Part shown: positions 35,327 to 45,031 of the stretch, piece by piece
How the letters are laid out: every line of letters starts with the position of its first letter
Position numbering within the stretch: the first letter of the stretch is position 1
DNA from: Commensalibacter oyaizuii
GTDB lineage: Bacteria > Pseudomonadota > Alphaproteobacteria > Acetobacterales > Acetobacteraceae
Direction of reading: 5' to 3'
DNA: 64,000 nucleotides
Assembly: GCF_029953265.1 (NCBI RefSeq)
Contig: NZ_JASBAO010000001.1
Location: forward strand, 620,001-684,000
The notes under the pieces: model-generated
Seen by the model: the letters and a program-made list of their open reading frames with translations, nothing else
Told to the model about the DNA's origin: nothing
The model's database searches: none
Program-made: the position numbers and the translations under genes

Positions 35327-36823
35327 ATGGGAAAATTTACCTGTAATTCTTTATTCAGAAAGAAATCCATTGACATTGATGATACAAATAAAGAAGAACA
35401 ACTAGCTCGTGTTTTGGGCATGCCAACTTTGATTTTCTTTGGGGTTGGCGGAATTGTTGGAACAGGTTTATTTTCCATCACAGGTATCGCAGCATCCGTT
35501 CATGCTGGGCCAGCTGTCATTGTCTCATTTTTGATTGGGGCCATAGCCTGTGGCTTTATTGGCTTATGTTACAGCGAATTGGCAGGAATGATAACAGTTG
35601 CTGGCAGTTCATATAGTTACAGCTATATTGCGTTCGGTGAACTTATTGCCTGGATGGTTGGTTGGAATTTAGTATTAGAATACGCTGTGGGTGCTGGGGC
35701 CGTTGCCGTCAGTTGGTCAAAATACATGTTGTCACTATTAGAAGGATTCAACATTCATCTTGATCCTAGGTTTATAGCATCGCCCTTTGAAATGGTTAAA
35801 CTATCTGATGGATCTTACGTAAATGGCATTATTAACATCCCTTCAACATTTATTGTCATTATTTTATCATTATTATTGATGAAAGGTATGAAAGAATCAA
35901 TGACATTAAATAACGTGGTAGTTGTTATTAAAATTCTTGTCATACTCGTCTTGATTGCTTTTGGTATCCCATATATTAATCCCCATAACTTCGTTCCTTT
36001 TATTCCTGAAAATACAAGCGGTGAATTTGGGCATTTTGGCTTTTCAGGCATCATGCAAGCTGCGGGAATGATTATTTTTGCCTATATAGGTTTTGACAGC
36101 GTCTCATCTACTGCACAAGAAGTGAAAAACCCATCAAAAAATATTCCTCGGGCAATTTTAATCATTATCAGTATTTGTGCCATTATTTACGTTGCTTTTG
36201 CTTTTGTTATTGTTGGATTGGTTTATTATACTGATCTGGTTAATGACGCTGCGCCTGTCGCCACAGCGATTGACCATACGCCATTTAAATGGTTACAACC
36301 AATTGTTAAATTTAGTATTATTTTTGGCTATATTCCTATTATTTTCTTATTACTGATTGGCCAAACACGTATTTTCTTTTCTTTGGCTCAGGACGGCTTA
36401 ATTCCGAAATTTTTTGCAAAAACTCATAAAAAATATAAAACGCCTTGTTATTCACACATATTTTTTATGGTGATTATATGCATTTTATCCGCATTTTTCC
36501 CAATGGGTGTACTAGGGAATATGTGTTCAATTGGGGCATTATTTGCATTTACATTCGTTTGCATCAGTGTAATGATTTTACGTAAAACTTATAAGGATTA
36601 TCCAAGAACCTTTAAAATTCCTGGCAAGTTTATTATTCCAACCATTGGCACATTGACCAGTTTAATCTTGATGTATTCACTAAATGGACTAACATGGATT
36701 GTGATGTTGTCATGGGTTGGGGTCGGTTTAATGATTTACTATTTCTATGGATATTCTCACAGTAAACTTAATCGCAATATAATGAATAATAGTTCTGAAT
36801 TTTCAAAACAACTCAACAGTTAA
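35327..36823 (+). CDS. APC-family amino acid permease
   Basis: A 498-residue, 12-helix amino acid permease. The first helix carries FFGVGGIVGTGLFSITGIAA, matching the substrate-binding GIxGTGxF motif; CYSELAGMITVAGSSYSYSYIAFGELIAWMVGWNLVLEYAVGA covers helices 2-3; ARx-type FIGFDSVSSTAQEVKNPSKNIPRAIL is helix 6. The pattern fits the cationic amino acid/YfnA branch of the superfamily. AAGGA lies upstream of the ATG. hemB begins 12 bases after it, so they may be cotranscribed. Substrate is not fixed by sequence. Confidence 0.88.
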   Translation: MGKFTCNSLFRKKSIDIDDTNKEEQLARVLGMPTLIFFGVGGIVGTGLFSITGIAASVHAGPAVIVSFLIGAIACGFIGLCYSELAGMITVAGSSYSYSYIAFGELIAWMVGWNLVLEYAVGAGAVAVSWSKYMLSLLEGFNIHLDPRFIASPFEMVKLSDGSYVNGIINIPSTFIVIILSLLLMKGMKESMTLNNVVVVIKILVILVLIAFGIPYINPHNFVPFIPENTSGEFGHFGFSGIMQAAGMIIFAYIGFDSVSSTAQEVKNPSKNIPRAILIIISICAIIYVAFAFVIVGLVYYTDLVNDAAPVATAIDHTPFKWLQPIVKFSIIFGYIPIIFLLLIGQTRIFFSLAQDGLIPKFFAKTHKKYKTPCYSHIFFMVIICILSAFFPMGVLGNMCSIGALFAFTFVCISVMILRKTYKDYPRTFKIPGKFIIPTIGTLTSLILMYSLNGLTWIVMLSWVGVGLMIYYFYGYSHSKLNRNIMNNSSEFSKQLNS

Positions 36824-36835
36824 GGTAAATATTTC

Positions 36836-37825
36836 ATGATTGGTAACTTTCCCTCAACCCGTATGCGTCGCAATCGTATTAATCATACGACAAGAAGGTT
36901 ATTTTCCGAAAATAAATTAAGTGTTGATGATCTCATCTGGCCCATTTTTATCGTTGAAGGTAATAATATCGAAACCGAAGTTTCATCAATGCCTGGTACT
37001 AAACGGGTTTCAATTGATCGCTTAGGAGCATATGTAGAGCCAGCCGCCCGACTAGGGGTGCCTGCTGTTGCACTATTTCCTGTCACCGCCAAAGAAAAAA
37101 GAGATCCTACTGGCAGTGAATCCTATAACCCTGACAACTTGATTTGTCGTGCAGCTAGAGAACTAAAAAATCAATTTCCAGATCTTTTATTAATTGGTGA
37201 TGTTGCCCTTGACCCTTATACAAGCCATGGTCACGACGGTATTGTAAAAGACGGATATGTGATTAATGATGAAACGGTTGAAGTTTTAGTTAAACAATCC
37301 ATTAATCAAGCCCTAGCAGGTATTGATATTATCGCCCCATCGGACATGATGGATGGTCGTATTGGTACTATTCGGCAGGCATTAGATCAATATGGTTTCA
37401 TTAATACGCAATTAATGTCATATGCCGCCAAATACGCAAGTGTTTATTACGGCCCCTTCCGAGATGCATTAGAGTCTGGTGGGTTATTAAAGGGAGATAA
37501 AAAAACGTATCAAATGGATCCTGCTAATCGAGCAGAAGCCTTGTCAGAGGTAGAAATGGATATCAAAGAAGGAGCTGACTCTATCATCATTAAACCAGGC
37601 ATGCCATATCTTGATATTATTCGTTCAGTTCGGGATAAATTTGATATACCGATTGTCAGTTATCAAGTTTCTGGTGAATACGCGATGCTAATGGGGGCAA
37701 TTCAAAGTGGCTTTCTAAAACACGAGGAAACGATTCTTGAAACTTTACTATGTTTTAAGCGTGCAGGCGCAAACGCTATTATGACGTATTTTGCTATTGA
37801 AGCAGCAAAAATTTTGCAAAACTAA
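36836..37825 (+). CDS. hemB: Porphobilinogen synthase (delta-aminolevulinic acid dehydratase)
   Basis: HemB condenses two aminolevulinate molecules to porphobilinogen in haem synthesis. The 329-residue protein has the catalytic Lys regions APSDMMDGR (DMMDG) and SIIIKPGMPYLDI, and ALFPVTAKEKRDPTGSESYN. At the zinc-site region it reads DVALDPYTSHGHDG, with Asp and Ser in place of the Cys triad of zinc enzymes, so it belongs to the magnesium-using, zinc-independent type. It is 12 bases after a permease gene with no clear functional link. Confidence 0.96.
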   Translation: MIGNFPSTRMRRNRINHTTRRLFSENKLSVDDLIWPIFIVEGNNIETEVSSMPGTKRVSIDRLGAYVEPAARLGVPAVALFPVTAKEKRDPTGSESYNPDNLICRAARELKNQFPDLLLIGDVALDPYTSHGHDGIVKDGYVINDETVEVLVKQSINQALAGIDIIAPSDMMDGRIGTIRQALDQYGFINTQLMSYAAKYASVYYGPFRDALESGGLLKGDKKTYQMDPANRAEALSEVEMDIKEGADSIIIKPGMPYLDIIRSVRDKFDIPIVSYQVSGEYAMLMGAIQSGFLKHEETILETLLCFKRAGANAIMTYFAIEAAKILQN

Positions 37826-37918
37826 TGATGAAAGATATTAAAAGATGTCTATTGGTTGGGTATTCTTGACTCAAAAATAGGCATATTTAATATTTGTTTT
37901 TTATGAGAACTACTATAA

Positions 37919-37949
37919 GATATAAAAATAATACATTTATTTTTATATC
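37919..37949 (+). promoter_or_regulatory. Hairpin directly before the bpt start codon
   Basis: GATATAAAAATAA (37919-37931) and TTATTTTTATATC (37937-37949) form a perfect 13-bp stem with a 5-base loop, ending 3 bases before the bpt ATG at 37953. No Shine-Dalgarno sequence is visible, and the stem covers the ribosome landing zone. It might be a weak hemB terminator, but the stem is almost wholly A-U and lies 94 bases after hemB. Confidence 0.55.
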
Positions 37950-37952
37950 ATT

Positions 37953-38669
37953 ATGGTATTTCATTATTCTTTTAAAACACTAAAATTTTATACCACTCCA
38001 GGAAACCGTTGCCCATATCTATCAGGTCAAACAGAACAACGGATCATGACCTGTTTGACCGGTGAAAACGCCAATTACTTGCACAACCATCTGGCAAATA
38101 TGGGATTTAGACGATCACACAATATTGCCTATATTCATCGTTGTATATCTTGTAAAGCATGCGTCCCCATACGTTTACTGGTTAATGATTTCTCATTAAA
38201 TAAAACGCAAAAACGAATATTAAAATTAAATCAAGATATACAAATGTATTTAGTCCCTCTTCAAGCAACGATGGAACAATATATATTATTTCATGATTAT
38301 CTTAAGCAAAGACACGAACAAAGCAAAATGCGACAAATGAATTTTGTCGATTATCAACACATGATTGAACATAGTCCTGTTTTGACTTATTTGATCGAAT
38401 ATAGGCTATCTAACCGCTTGGTAGCCGTTAGTTTGATGGACGAATTAAATAATGGTTTTTCCGCTGTTTATACGTTCTATGATGCTTTATTAACCAAACG
38501 TTCGTTGGGAACATTTACAATCTTGTACCAAATAGAATTAACAAAAGACTGTAAATATCCATACTTATATCTAGGATATTGGATTAAAAATAGCCCTCAA
38601 ATGGCTTATAAAATCAGGTACCAACCCGCTGAATACTTCATTAATAGCTATTGGCAGACAACTTTATGA
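37953..38669 (+). CDS. bpt: Aspartate/glutamate leucyltransferase (Bpt)
   Basis: An N-end-rule transferase of 238 residues that adds leucine to proteins with N-terminal Asp or Glu, marking them for ClpS/ClpAP. Marks are CPYLSGQTEQRIMTCL near residue 21, the Cys motif CISCKACVPIRLLVNDF, YLKQRHEQSKMRQM, and YLGYWIKNSPQMAYKIRYQPAEYF near the end. The family is often labelled arginyltransferase. No aat gene is adjacent. A strong inverted repeat precedes the start codon, and the 3' end overlaps a convergent membrane-protein gene by 29 bases. Confidence 0.93.
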   Translation: MVFHYSFKTLKFYTTPGNRCPYLSGQTEQRIMTCLTGENANYLHNHLANMGFRRSHNIAYIHRCISCKACVPIRLLVNDFSLNKTQKRILKLNQDIQMYLVPLQATMEQYILFHDYLKQRHEQSKMRQMNFVDYQHMIEHSPVLTYLIEYRLSNRLVAVSLMDELNNGFSAVYTFYDALLTKRSLGTFTILYQIELTKDCKYPYLYLGYWIKNSPQMAYKIRYQPAEYFINSYWQTTL

Positions 38670-38973
38670 CACTGTATTTTTTTTTAAACAAAGCAAAAAA
38701 AGCGTAAGGAATTGAAAGAACTAATATTATTCCATCTACAAACAAATAAGGGAGAAAAACATAGTCTTTTCCATGCGTTCCGCCCCCAGTGACACGAGCA
38801 ACATTACTTATAAATAAGAAAAAACCAATAGTAGCAATTACGCTACCGAAAATAATCATACTGATTGCCAGTATGATCTTTCTTTTATGTTGGCTAAAAA
38901 ACAAACGTATAATCAAAGCAATAAGTAAAAATGGAAAAAATGCAAGAATTACTGTAGCTAATATTGATTCCAT
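38641..38973 (-). CDS. Small hypothetical membrane protein
   Basis: A 110-residue protein with three clear hydrophobic segments (about residues 3-25, 32-56 and 77-95) and a basic link HKRK between the first two; the second loop has VTGGGTHGKDY. I do not recognise the family. It overlaps the 3' end of bpt by 29 bases on the other strand. The reading frame, hydrophobic pattern and length make it likely real; a plus-strand frame of similar size over it appears to be its shadow. Confidence 0.55.
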   Translation of the reverse strand: MESILATVILAFFPFLLIALIIRLFFSQHKRKIILAISMIIFGSVIATIGFFLFISNVARVTGGGTHGKDYVFLPYLFVDGIILVLSIPYAFFALFKKKYSVIKLSANSY

Positions 38974-39054
38974 CAGATACCTTTTTACCTCGATAAAAAA
39001 TTAAGAATGATAATAAAGTAATTTTTTATCATTCTTATATTTACGTTATATTAA

Positions 39055-41259
39055 TTAACCTCTTAACCAATTAGGGGATTTCTTTCCGACGCCTGCTCGA
39101 TTTCCAACAAAATCTTGCAACTCTTCAAAACGACGTTTACGACTTTTATCAGAAATCATTAATCCTTCTTCGGATGCAAAGATGGTCATAAATTTTGGTT
39201 TTGCTTTTCCTAATTTTTGTAATATTACTCCAGCTCCTTTTTTAAGCTCTGGAATTTGTTCTACTGGAAAAATTAAAAACTTACCTAAAGTACTGGCAAT
39301 AGCAACATAATCCCCTTGAACAGGTAAACAATAGGCTGCTTTTTCATTATCTTTCAGATTTAATAATTGTTTACCAACTTTTCTATCAGTTGAAAGATTA
39401 TTCCCTTCTATAATAAAGCCTCGTCCACTGTCTGACGCCAACAAATATTTCGCTGTTTCATCCAATACAAATAACGCAAGCATCATCGCATCATTAGCCA
39501 AATCAATTAATAAGCGAATAGGTTGACCATCCCCTCGCCCCTTTGGTAGATCAGACGCCTTGATATTAAAACTCTTTCCGTCACTACCAAAAATACAAAG
39601 CCGATCGTTGCTTTGACATTCCAAAAACATGTGTAAATGATCGCCCTCTTTGAATTTTTGCGTCGTTAAATCCAAATTATGACCTTTTAACGCTTTGATC
39701 CATCCTTTGTTTGATAAAATAACAGTCAAAGGTTCACGTTCAACTTCTTCTAAAACCTCAACAACATCAACGGGCGCTGGTTCACCAGAGATTATGGTTC
39801 TACGTTTTCCCAATGGCCCAGATCCAAATAACTTATGACCCTCTTTTAATTGTTGAGTAATTTTTTTCCAACATAGAGATTCATTGTTTAACAAAGCCAT
39901 TAAATCGTTACGCTCAGATGATAGCTCATCAAACTCGTGACGAATAGCTTCTTCTTCTAAACGGCGCAAACTGCGCAAACGCATATTCAGAATAGATTCA
40001 GCCTGTAAATCCGTTAACTCAAACGTCTTAATTAATACGGGCTTGACCTCATCCTCTTCACGAATGATACGGATCACTTCGTCAAGATTAAGATAAACTG
40101 CCAATAAGCCTTGTAAAATTTCTAAACGGCGATCTAATACACCTAAACGATGTTGGCTGCGCCTGACTAAAACTTCGTAACGATGATCCAACCACGAACG
40201 TAATATTGCCTTAACCCCCATAACACCAGGGACGGCCTTGGCATCCAAAACATTCATATTATAAGCAAAACGTCCCTCTAATGCTGTGGCTCTAAACAAT
40301 GACTCCATTAATACTTCGGGTTCTATCGTTCTGTTTTTAGGCTCTAACACCAACCGAACTTCATCTGTACTTTCATCACGAATATCAGCTAATAAAGTTA
40401 GTTTCTTTTGATCCATCAAAGAAGCAATTTGCTCGATCAATTTTGATTTTTGAACCTGATAAGGAATTTCTGTAACAATAATCTGCCATGTTCCAAACCG
40501 ACCTTGCTCGACCTCCCACCTTGCACGTAACCGCAATGAACCACGGCCACTTTCATAGGTTTGTAAAATAGTGTCATGACTTTCTACAATCTCCCCTCCT
40601 GTGGGGAAGTCAGGCCCTTGAATAAATTGCAGCAATTCTTTAGTGGTAGCATTGGGATGTTTAATCAAATGCATAGCAGCCGCATATATCTCGCCTGCAT
40701 TATGGGGGGGGATATTAGTAGCCATTCCAACGGCGATCCCACTGGCACCATTGGCTAATAAATTTGGAAATGCCCCTGGTAAAACGATAGGTTCCTCTTC
40801 CTCACCATCATAAGTATCGCGAAAATCAACGGCATCTTCGTCTATTCCCTCCAATAACGCCTGGGCAATCATGGTCATACGGGATTCTGTGTATCGCATG
40901 GCCGCAGCATTATCGCCATCAATTGATCCGAAATTGCCCTGCCCTTCTACCAAAGGGTATCTTACTGCGAAATCTTGTGCCAAACGCACCAATGCTTCAT
41001 AAACTGCAGCATCTCCATGGGGGTGATATTTACCAATAACATCGCCAACAATGCGCGCACATTTCTTAAACCCTGACTTTGGATCTAGCTTTAACTGACG
41101 CATGGCAAAAACCAAACGACGATGAACGGGTTTTAATCCATCCCTAACATCAGGCAAAGATCGAGACATAATGGTTGACAACGCATAAGCCAAGTAACGC
41201 TCACTTAACGCTGTTGCCAATGGGGTTTCTTTAATTAAGCCTTCGGTTTCGATCGTCAT
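39055..41259 (-). CDS. parC: DNA topoisomerase IV subunit A
   Basis: ParC is the DNA-cutting subunit of topoisomerase IV, which unlinks daughter chromosomes. At 734 residues it is ParC- rather than GyrA-sized. The breakage-reunion domain opens with [27 protein letters not shown], the catalytic Tyr is in [11 protein letters not shown], and the tower/coiled-coil region and a beta-pinwheel C-domain follow; the pinwheel lacks the GyrA box typical of gyrase. In the quinolone region it reads [20 protein letters not shown], with Ala where E. coli ParC has Ser80. parE is not in the window. Confidence 0.95.
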   Translation of the reverse strand: MTIETEGLIKETPLATALSERYLAYALSTIMSRSLPDVRDGLKPVHRRLVFAMRQLKLDPKSGFKKCARIVGDVIGKYHPHGDAAVYEALVRLAQDFAVRYPLVEGQGNFGSIDGDNAAAMRYTESRMTMIAQALLEGIDEDAVDFRDTYDGEEEEPIVLPGAFPNLLANGASGIAVGMATNIPPHNAGEIYAAAMHLIKHPNATTKELLQFIQGPDFPTGGEIVESHDTILQTYESGRGSLRLRARWEVEQGRFGTWQIIVTEIPYQVQKSKLIEQIASLMDQKKLTLLADIRDESTDEVRLVLEPKNRTIEPEVLMESLFRATALEGRFAYNMNVLDAKAVPGVMGVKAILRSWLDHRYEVLVRRSQHRLGVLDRRLEILQGLLAVYLNLDEVIRIIREEDEVKPVLIKTFELTDLQAESILNMRLRSLRRLEEEAIRHEFDELSSERNDLMALLNNESLCWKKITQQLKEGHKLFGSGPLGKRRTIISGEPAPVDVVEVLEEVEREPLTVILSNKGWIKALKGHNLDLTTQKFKEGDHLHMFLECQSNDRLCIFGSDGKSFNIKASDLPKGRGDGQPIRLLIDLANDAMMLALFVLDETAKYLLASDSGRGFIIEGNNLSTDRKVGKQLLNLKDNEKAAYCLPVQGDYVAIASTLGKFLIFPVEQIPELKKGAGVILQKLGKAKPKFMTIFASEEGLMISDKSRKRRFEELQDFVGNRAGVGKKSPNWLRG

Positions 41260-41645
41260 TATCCAAGCTCTTGTTATTCAGTTACAAAAATATATTTTTA
41301 TAATAAGGGAGATTATTACACGTTTTTTTCAGTTAGATATGTATGTATTTATTACAAATTTTATGCTTTTAATAGTAAGGAATCATACAAATAATTAACA
41401 TTATATTTAACATGATTCAGATGAATAAAAAATGTAATAAACATTAACCTTGTAGTTCTTTAGGCAATATCTCTAAATCAATATTCACACATGTTACATC
41501 ACATTTGTATCCATGATAATCTGAAGGCAAAGTTCTTTCAGTTTAAAATCCAACTATGAATAAATTGGAATATTAGAGCTTAATTCATTACCGAGTGTTA
41601 CTTTAGATAATGCCATAGAAGATATGGTCAGCCCTTACGCAAGAT
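41260..41645. other. Gap with possible gene remnants
   Basis: A 386-base AT-rich gap between parC and the flippase gene. On the minus strand 41542-41444 reads TERTLPSDYHGYKCDVTCVN and on to a stop, in coding-like composition, but has no start codon; 41616-41554 reads MALSKVTLGNELSSNIPIYS before a TAG in a different frame. Together they look like the pieces of a decayed gene of 60 codons or more. I do not recognise the family. Nothing else was seen. Confidence 0.3.
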
Positions 41646-43076
41646 TTAAGATGCGATTAACAATTTTCTCTTTAGTGAATAATACAAATCGTGATGTGTT
41701 GCTAATAATAACGAAGTATATATTACAAAAATTAGGAAAACTTTAATAACAAAAGCTTCTAAGGATGAAATATTAAAACCTTCAAGATAAAATCCTATCA
41801 ATTTAACAAAGAAAAACATTAAAACAGAGCATAATACTGGTTTATATATACACAACATAAAGTCAAAAAAACGTCCACCCAACAACTTTACAGCCAACAT
41901 GGTATTTGGAAAAAACATAATAACGTTTGCCAGTAAATATAATTTAACCAGCACTTCGATATTATAAAACCCTCCAATAATAAATGAACCGACTTGTAAA
42001 ACAGAATTAAAAATTGAAATATACAACAATAAATCTGTTTTACCTCTGGACATAAAAACTGCACCCGTTGTACTTACTATTGCTTGCATGGCACCTACAA
42101 TTGATAACCAAACTAACAACCTTGGTAAAAGCAACCATTGGGGACCAAAAACCAAAAGTGTGAATTCATGACTTACCGCTGATAAACCTAACATAACTGG
42201 TGGAACAATCATGGCAATGGCTTTGATAGATTTAAAATAAACCTCAACAGCCTCATCAGACGATGTTTGTAATCGGCTTAAAATTGGATATAAAGATCGG
42301 GTTAATATTGACCTCATATTTTGAACAGGAAACAACATTACTTTGTATGCTAGGGAATATTCACCCAATATTGCTGCGGTGAAAAATCGACCTATAATCA
42401 TTTCGTCACTATTTCTTGAAAAATAATTAACAAAGTTAAATAAAACCAAATTTGAACTAAATTTAAAAATGGATTTAATTTTATCCAGATCAAATATAAA
42501 TGTTATTTTCCAGCCTGAAAAAAAGCAAAAAGCGATAGAAGTTAAAAGTGAAAAGGCCAGTGTTTGAAAAACAAGGCTATATACACCATAACCATGAACT
42601 GCAAAATATATACCCGTTCCCAATGCACTTATCGAAGATACTATTTCCGTAAGTGCCACCGTTTTGAATTGCGATTTCCTTTCTAAAATCGCCAAATGAA
42701 CGGACGTTATGCTGTTTAATATAAACGTAATGCTTATTAACTTGATAGTATAATTTAATAATTCCAGCTTAAAAAAGTGGGCAATATAATAAGATAGAAA
42801 ATAAAAAGTTATAGCCAAAGAAAAGCCCATTATCGTGTTTAATATGAACACCGAGCTTATCAATTTACTATCAATTTCTTCTTTTTGAATTATCGCCGCA
42901 GAAGATCCCATGTCTCTTAAGATATTTACGAAACTTACGACAATCATCGTCAGTGACATTACACCAATATCTTTTGGTGTTAGGTATCTTGCAAAAATGA
43001 CCAATCCCAATAACTGACAAGCTACTTTGATAATTTGGGAAAATGAGAGCCATTTTACGTTATGAAATAAGTTCAT
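41646..43076 (-). CDS. Polysaccharide flippase (Wzx/WzxC type, MOP superfamily)
   Basis: A 476-residue membrane protein with 12-14 hydrophobic segments, of the polysaccharide-export branch of the MOP superfamily. Visible features are NVKWLSFSQIIKVACQLLGLVIFARYLTPKDIGVMSL at the N end, DMGSSAAIIQKE, VYSLVFQTLAFSLLTSIAF, and FFTAAILGEYSLAYKVMLFPVQ, all as in WzxC-like flippases. It probably moves a lipid-linked oligosaccharide for O-antigen or exopolysaccharide. The adjacent glycosyltransferase lies 20 bases upstream on the same strand. No Wzy polymerase is in the window. Confidence 0.82.
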   Translation of the reverse strand: MNLFHNVKWLSFSQIIKVACQLLGLVIFARYLTPKDIGVMSLTMIVVSFVNILRDMGSSAAIIQKEEIDSKLISSVFILNTIMGFSLAITFYFLSYYIAHFFKLELLNYTIKLISITFILNSITSVHLAILERKSQFKTVALTEIVSSISALGTGIYFAVHGYGVYSLVFQTLAFSLLTSIAFCFFSGWKITFIFDLDKIKSIFKFSSNLVLFNFVNYFSRNSDEMIIGRFFTAAILGEYSLAYKVMLFPVQNMRSILTRSLYPILSRLQTSSDEAVEVYFKSIKAIAMIVPPVMLGLSAVSHEFTLLVFGPQWLLLPRLLVWLSIVGAMQAIVSTTGAVFMSRGKTDLLLYISIFNSVLQVGSFIIGGFYNIEVLVKLYLLANVIMFFPNTMLAVKLLGGRFFDFMLCIYKPVLCSVLMFFFVKLIGFYLEGFNISSLEAFVIKVFLIFVIYTSLLLATHHDLYYSLKRKLLIAS

Positions 43077-43096
43077 TGAAATCCAATAATTGAAAG

Positions 43097-43921
43097 TTAT
43101 TTATTTTTAAAATAAGATGATATTTTTTTAATTGATATATCATTGTTTGTTTTTTGCAAACCAAGGTAGGACAAAACCTTTTGCACCAATCCATTCATTA
43201 ATTTAGCAATTAAATTTGATCCTTTTATCTGATAAGTATTTAATAAATTAAGCGCATTATTTTTATGATCTATTTCATCAACGTAAGCCAAGGCTTTGGG
43301 ACATGCCCTTACCATTGTACCAGACAACTCCAATATTTTGCTTATCCATATATCATCTGTTTTGGGGGCAAGTAAAATATAATCATCATTATTTATCAAT
43401 GCTTGACTGATCATGCTTTTGGTTAAAACACAACCACCAACACCTGTAATTATATAATCACGACTAAATTTAATTGGTTTTTTACAAATTCTATACCGAC
43501 TATATGATTGCAAACGTCCAAAAATATTTCTTCTAATTATTCGAACTCTTGATGCTATGGCTAATTTAGATCCATTTTCATAAAAATCTTGTAATAATGT
43601 CTCTAACCACTTGTCGCCATAAATAACATCATCATCAACATAAAATAATATATCAGATTGATTTGCAGATCTTATGGCATTAATTATTTTTCTATATGGC
43701 CCTGTGTTTTCTACAAATTTAACTTCTATTATATTTAATATACTATTCAGCTCATCAATCCAACTCGGTATTGCTTTTATACCTTCGTCTGCTAAATATG
43801 CTTCTTGTGATATCCATAAGACAATTTTATCTGGTTTCTTGGTTTGATGAATCAACGACCATATTGTTGCGCTACAAAGGCCTAACCTTGAAGAAGTCGT
43901 TGTTAAATTTACTGAAATCAT
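43097..43921 (-). CDS. GT-A-like glycosyltransferase
   Basis: A 274-residue putative glycosyltransferase of GT2-like fold. LTTTSSRLGLCSATIWSLIHQTKKPDKIVLWIS at the start has the nucleotide-sugar-binding beginning of this fold, and LFYVDDDVIYGDKWLE near residue 97 has the DxD-type metal motif. A second Asp-rich patch is in LLAPKTDDIWISK. The C-terminal third has a basic, weakly helical pattern and could associate with the membrane. With the flippase downstream it suggests a small surface-glycan locus. Acceptor and donor are unknown. Confidence 0.72.
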   Translation of the reverse strand: MISVNLTTTSSRLGLCSATIWSLIHQTKKPDKIVLWISQEAYLADEGIKAIPSWIDELNSILNIIEVKFVENTGPYRKIINAIRSANQSDILFYVDDDVIYGDKWLETLLQDFYENGSKLAIASRVRIIRRNIFGRLQSYSRYRICKKPIKFSRDYIITGVGGCVLTKSMISQALINNDDYILLAPKTDDIWISKILELSGTMVRACPKALAYVDEIDHKNNALNLLNTYQIKGSNLIAKLMNGLVQKVLSYLGLQKTNNDISIKKISSYFKNK

Positions 43922-44242
43922 AAATAATTTCTCTTATGTTTTTGAAAATTTTTTGAATTTTCATTTATATTCAATGCTATAATTAGCTAAAATCTAATTG
44001 ATCAAAAAAATTTATAAAGCAAAATTATCTTGAAAAAACATAGAAAACTTTACAAAAAATTGAAAGAATTATTCTCTAAGCAATACGACATATCTTATTG
44101 AAATGTTACAAATATCAATAATTTTATATCCGCGAAAGATATAGCTCTACTTCAATTAGAGATAGGGAATCTAATTGTATTTTTATTAGGAATTATTAGT
44201 TATGACTACAATATTTATTATTTAATCAAAATAAAATCATTA
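43922..44242. other. Gap before the glycosyltransferase, with a possible remnant
   Basis: A 321-base gap. TGAAAATT-ttttg-AATTTTCA (43943-43963) is an 8-bp hairpin in the leader of the glycosyltransferase gene. On the plus strand from 44030 the frame reads KKHRKLYKKLKELFSKQYD, then a TGA at 44099-44101, then about 50 more open codons (with SAKDIALLQLEIGNLIVFLL) to TAA at 44258-44260, running into the end of the convergent hydrolase gene. It looks like a decayed gene with one in-frame stop, but AT-rich sequence can yield such frames by chance. Confidence 0.3.
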
Positions 44243-45031
44243 TCAAATAAATACTTTTAAGCCATCATAAGCTGCTTCTACCGCGTCAGGCAAGTTATGA
44301 TATAACCATTTCCAATCCAAATCTTGCCCCATATGGGTCAGTATAGTTCGACGCGGACGAATAATTTCTCGCCATTCCATCACTTTATCCAGCCAAGCAT
44401 GTGCAGGATGAGGTCGACGTTGTAAGCATCCGACAATCCAAGTATCAACCCCTGTTAAAATATCTAATCCTTTCTGATCGATATCCATTACATCAGTACA
44501 ATATGCAACCTGATCAAAGCGTATTCCCAAAGTCTTGCCAAATCCATGATATTGTTCAAGGGTCTGAATATGCTCTCCCACGACCTCAATATCATCGCCA
44601 TATTGAAGAATATTAACCTTTAATGCAGGACGAAAAAAATGCGGTGCTGTTGTCCAGGGTTTAAAAGCATAAGAAAAGCGACTTTTGATTTCTTCGATGG
44701 TTTCAAGCGTACCATAAATAGGAATAGGTTTCCCAATCATTCGATTAATAGAACGTAATTCATCCAAGCCAGCAATATGATCAGCATGAGCATGAGTATA
44801 AATAACCGCATCAACTTTACTAATTTGTTCTCTTAGTAATTGCGTTCTGATATCGGGGCTAGTATCGATTAAAATACGCTGATGACTTTTCAATTCAATT
44901 AAGACAGAAGATCGAGTTCGATAATTTTTGGGTTCTAAAGGATCACATGCACCCCAAATCCCCTGTCCGTTCTCACCCCCCACCATTGGAACACCAGCAG
45001 AAGCACCACACCCAAGAAAAGTAACTTTCAT
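44243..45031 (-). CDS. MBL-fold metallohydrolase (PhnP-like)
   Basis: A metallo-beta-lactamase-fold hydrolase of 262 residues resembling PhnP cyclic phosphodiesterases. The sequence begins KVTFLGCGASAGVPMVGG; the metal motif is THAHADHIAGLDELR (HxHxDH), with later ligands in YCTDVMDID and LTHMGQDLDW. The start is placed at the ATG overlapping the tatD stop as ATGA; another ATG two codons upstream is also possible. It belongs to the metG-tatD run and could act on a cyclic nucleotide or phosphodiester; no phn genes are near. Confidence 0.85.
   Translation of the reverse strand: MKVTFLGCGASAGVPMVGGENGQGIWGACDPLEPKNYRTRSSVLIELKSHQRILIDTSPDIRTQLLREQISKVDAVIYTHAHADHIAGLDELRSINRMIGKPIPIYGTLETIEEIKSRFSYAFKPWTTAPHFFRPALKVNILQYGDDIEVVGEHIQTLEQYHGFGKTLGIRFDQVAYCTDVMDIDQKGLDILTGVDTWIVGCLQRRPHPAHAWLDKVMEWREIIRPRRTILTHMGQDLDWKWLYHNLPDAVEAAYDGLKVFI

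Noticed and set aside
10250-41647. A 16-base exact match, AGCCCTTACGCAAGAT, at the end of the sugar symporter gene and just beyond the flippase gene (about 41632)
   Set aside because: In 64 kb about one such 16-base match is expected by chance, the flanks do not match, and one copy is coding.
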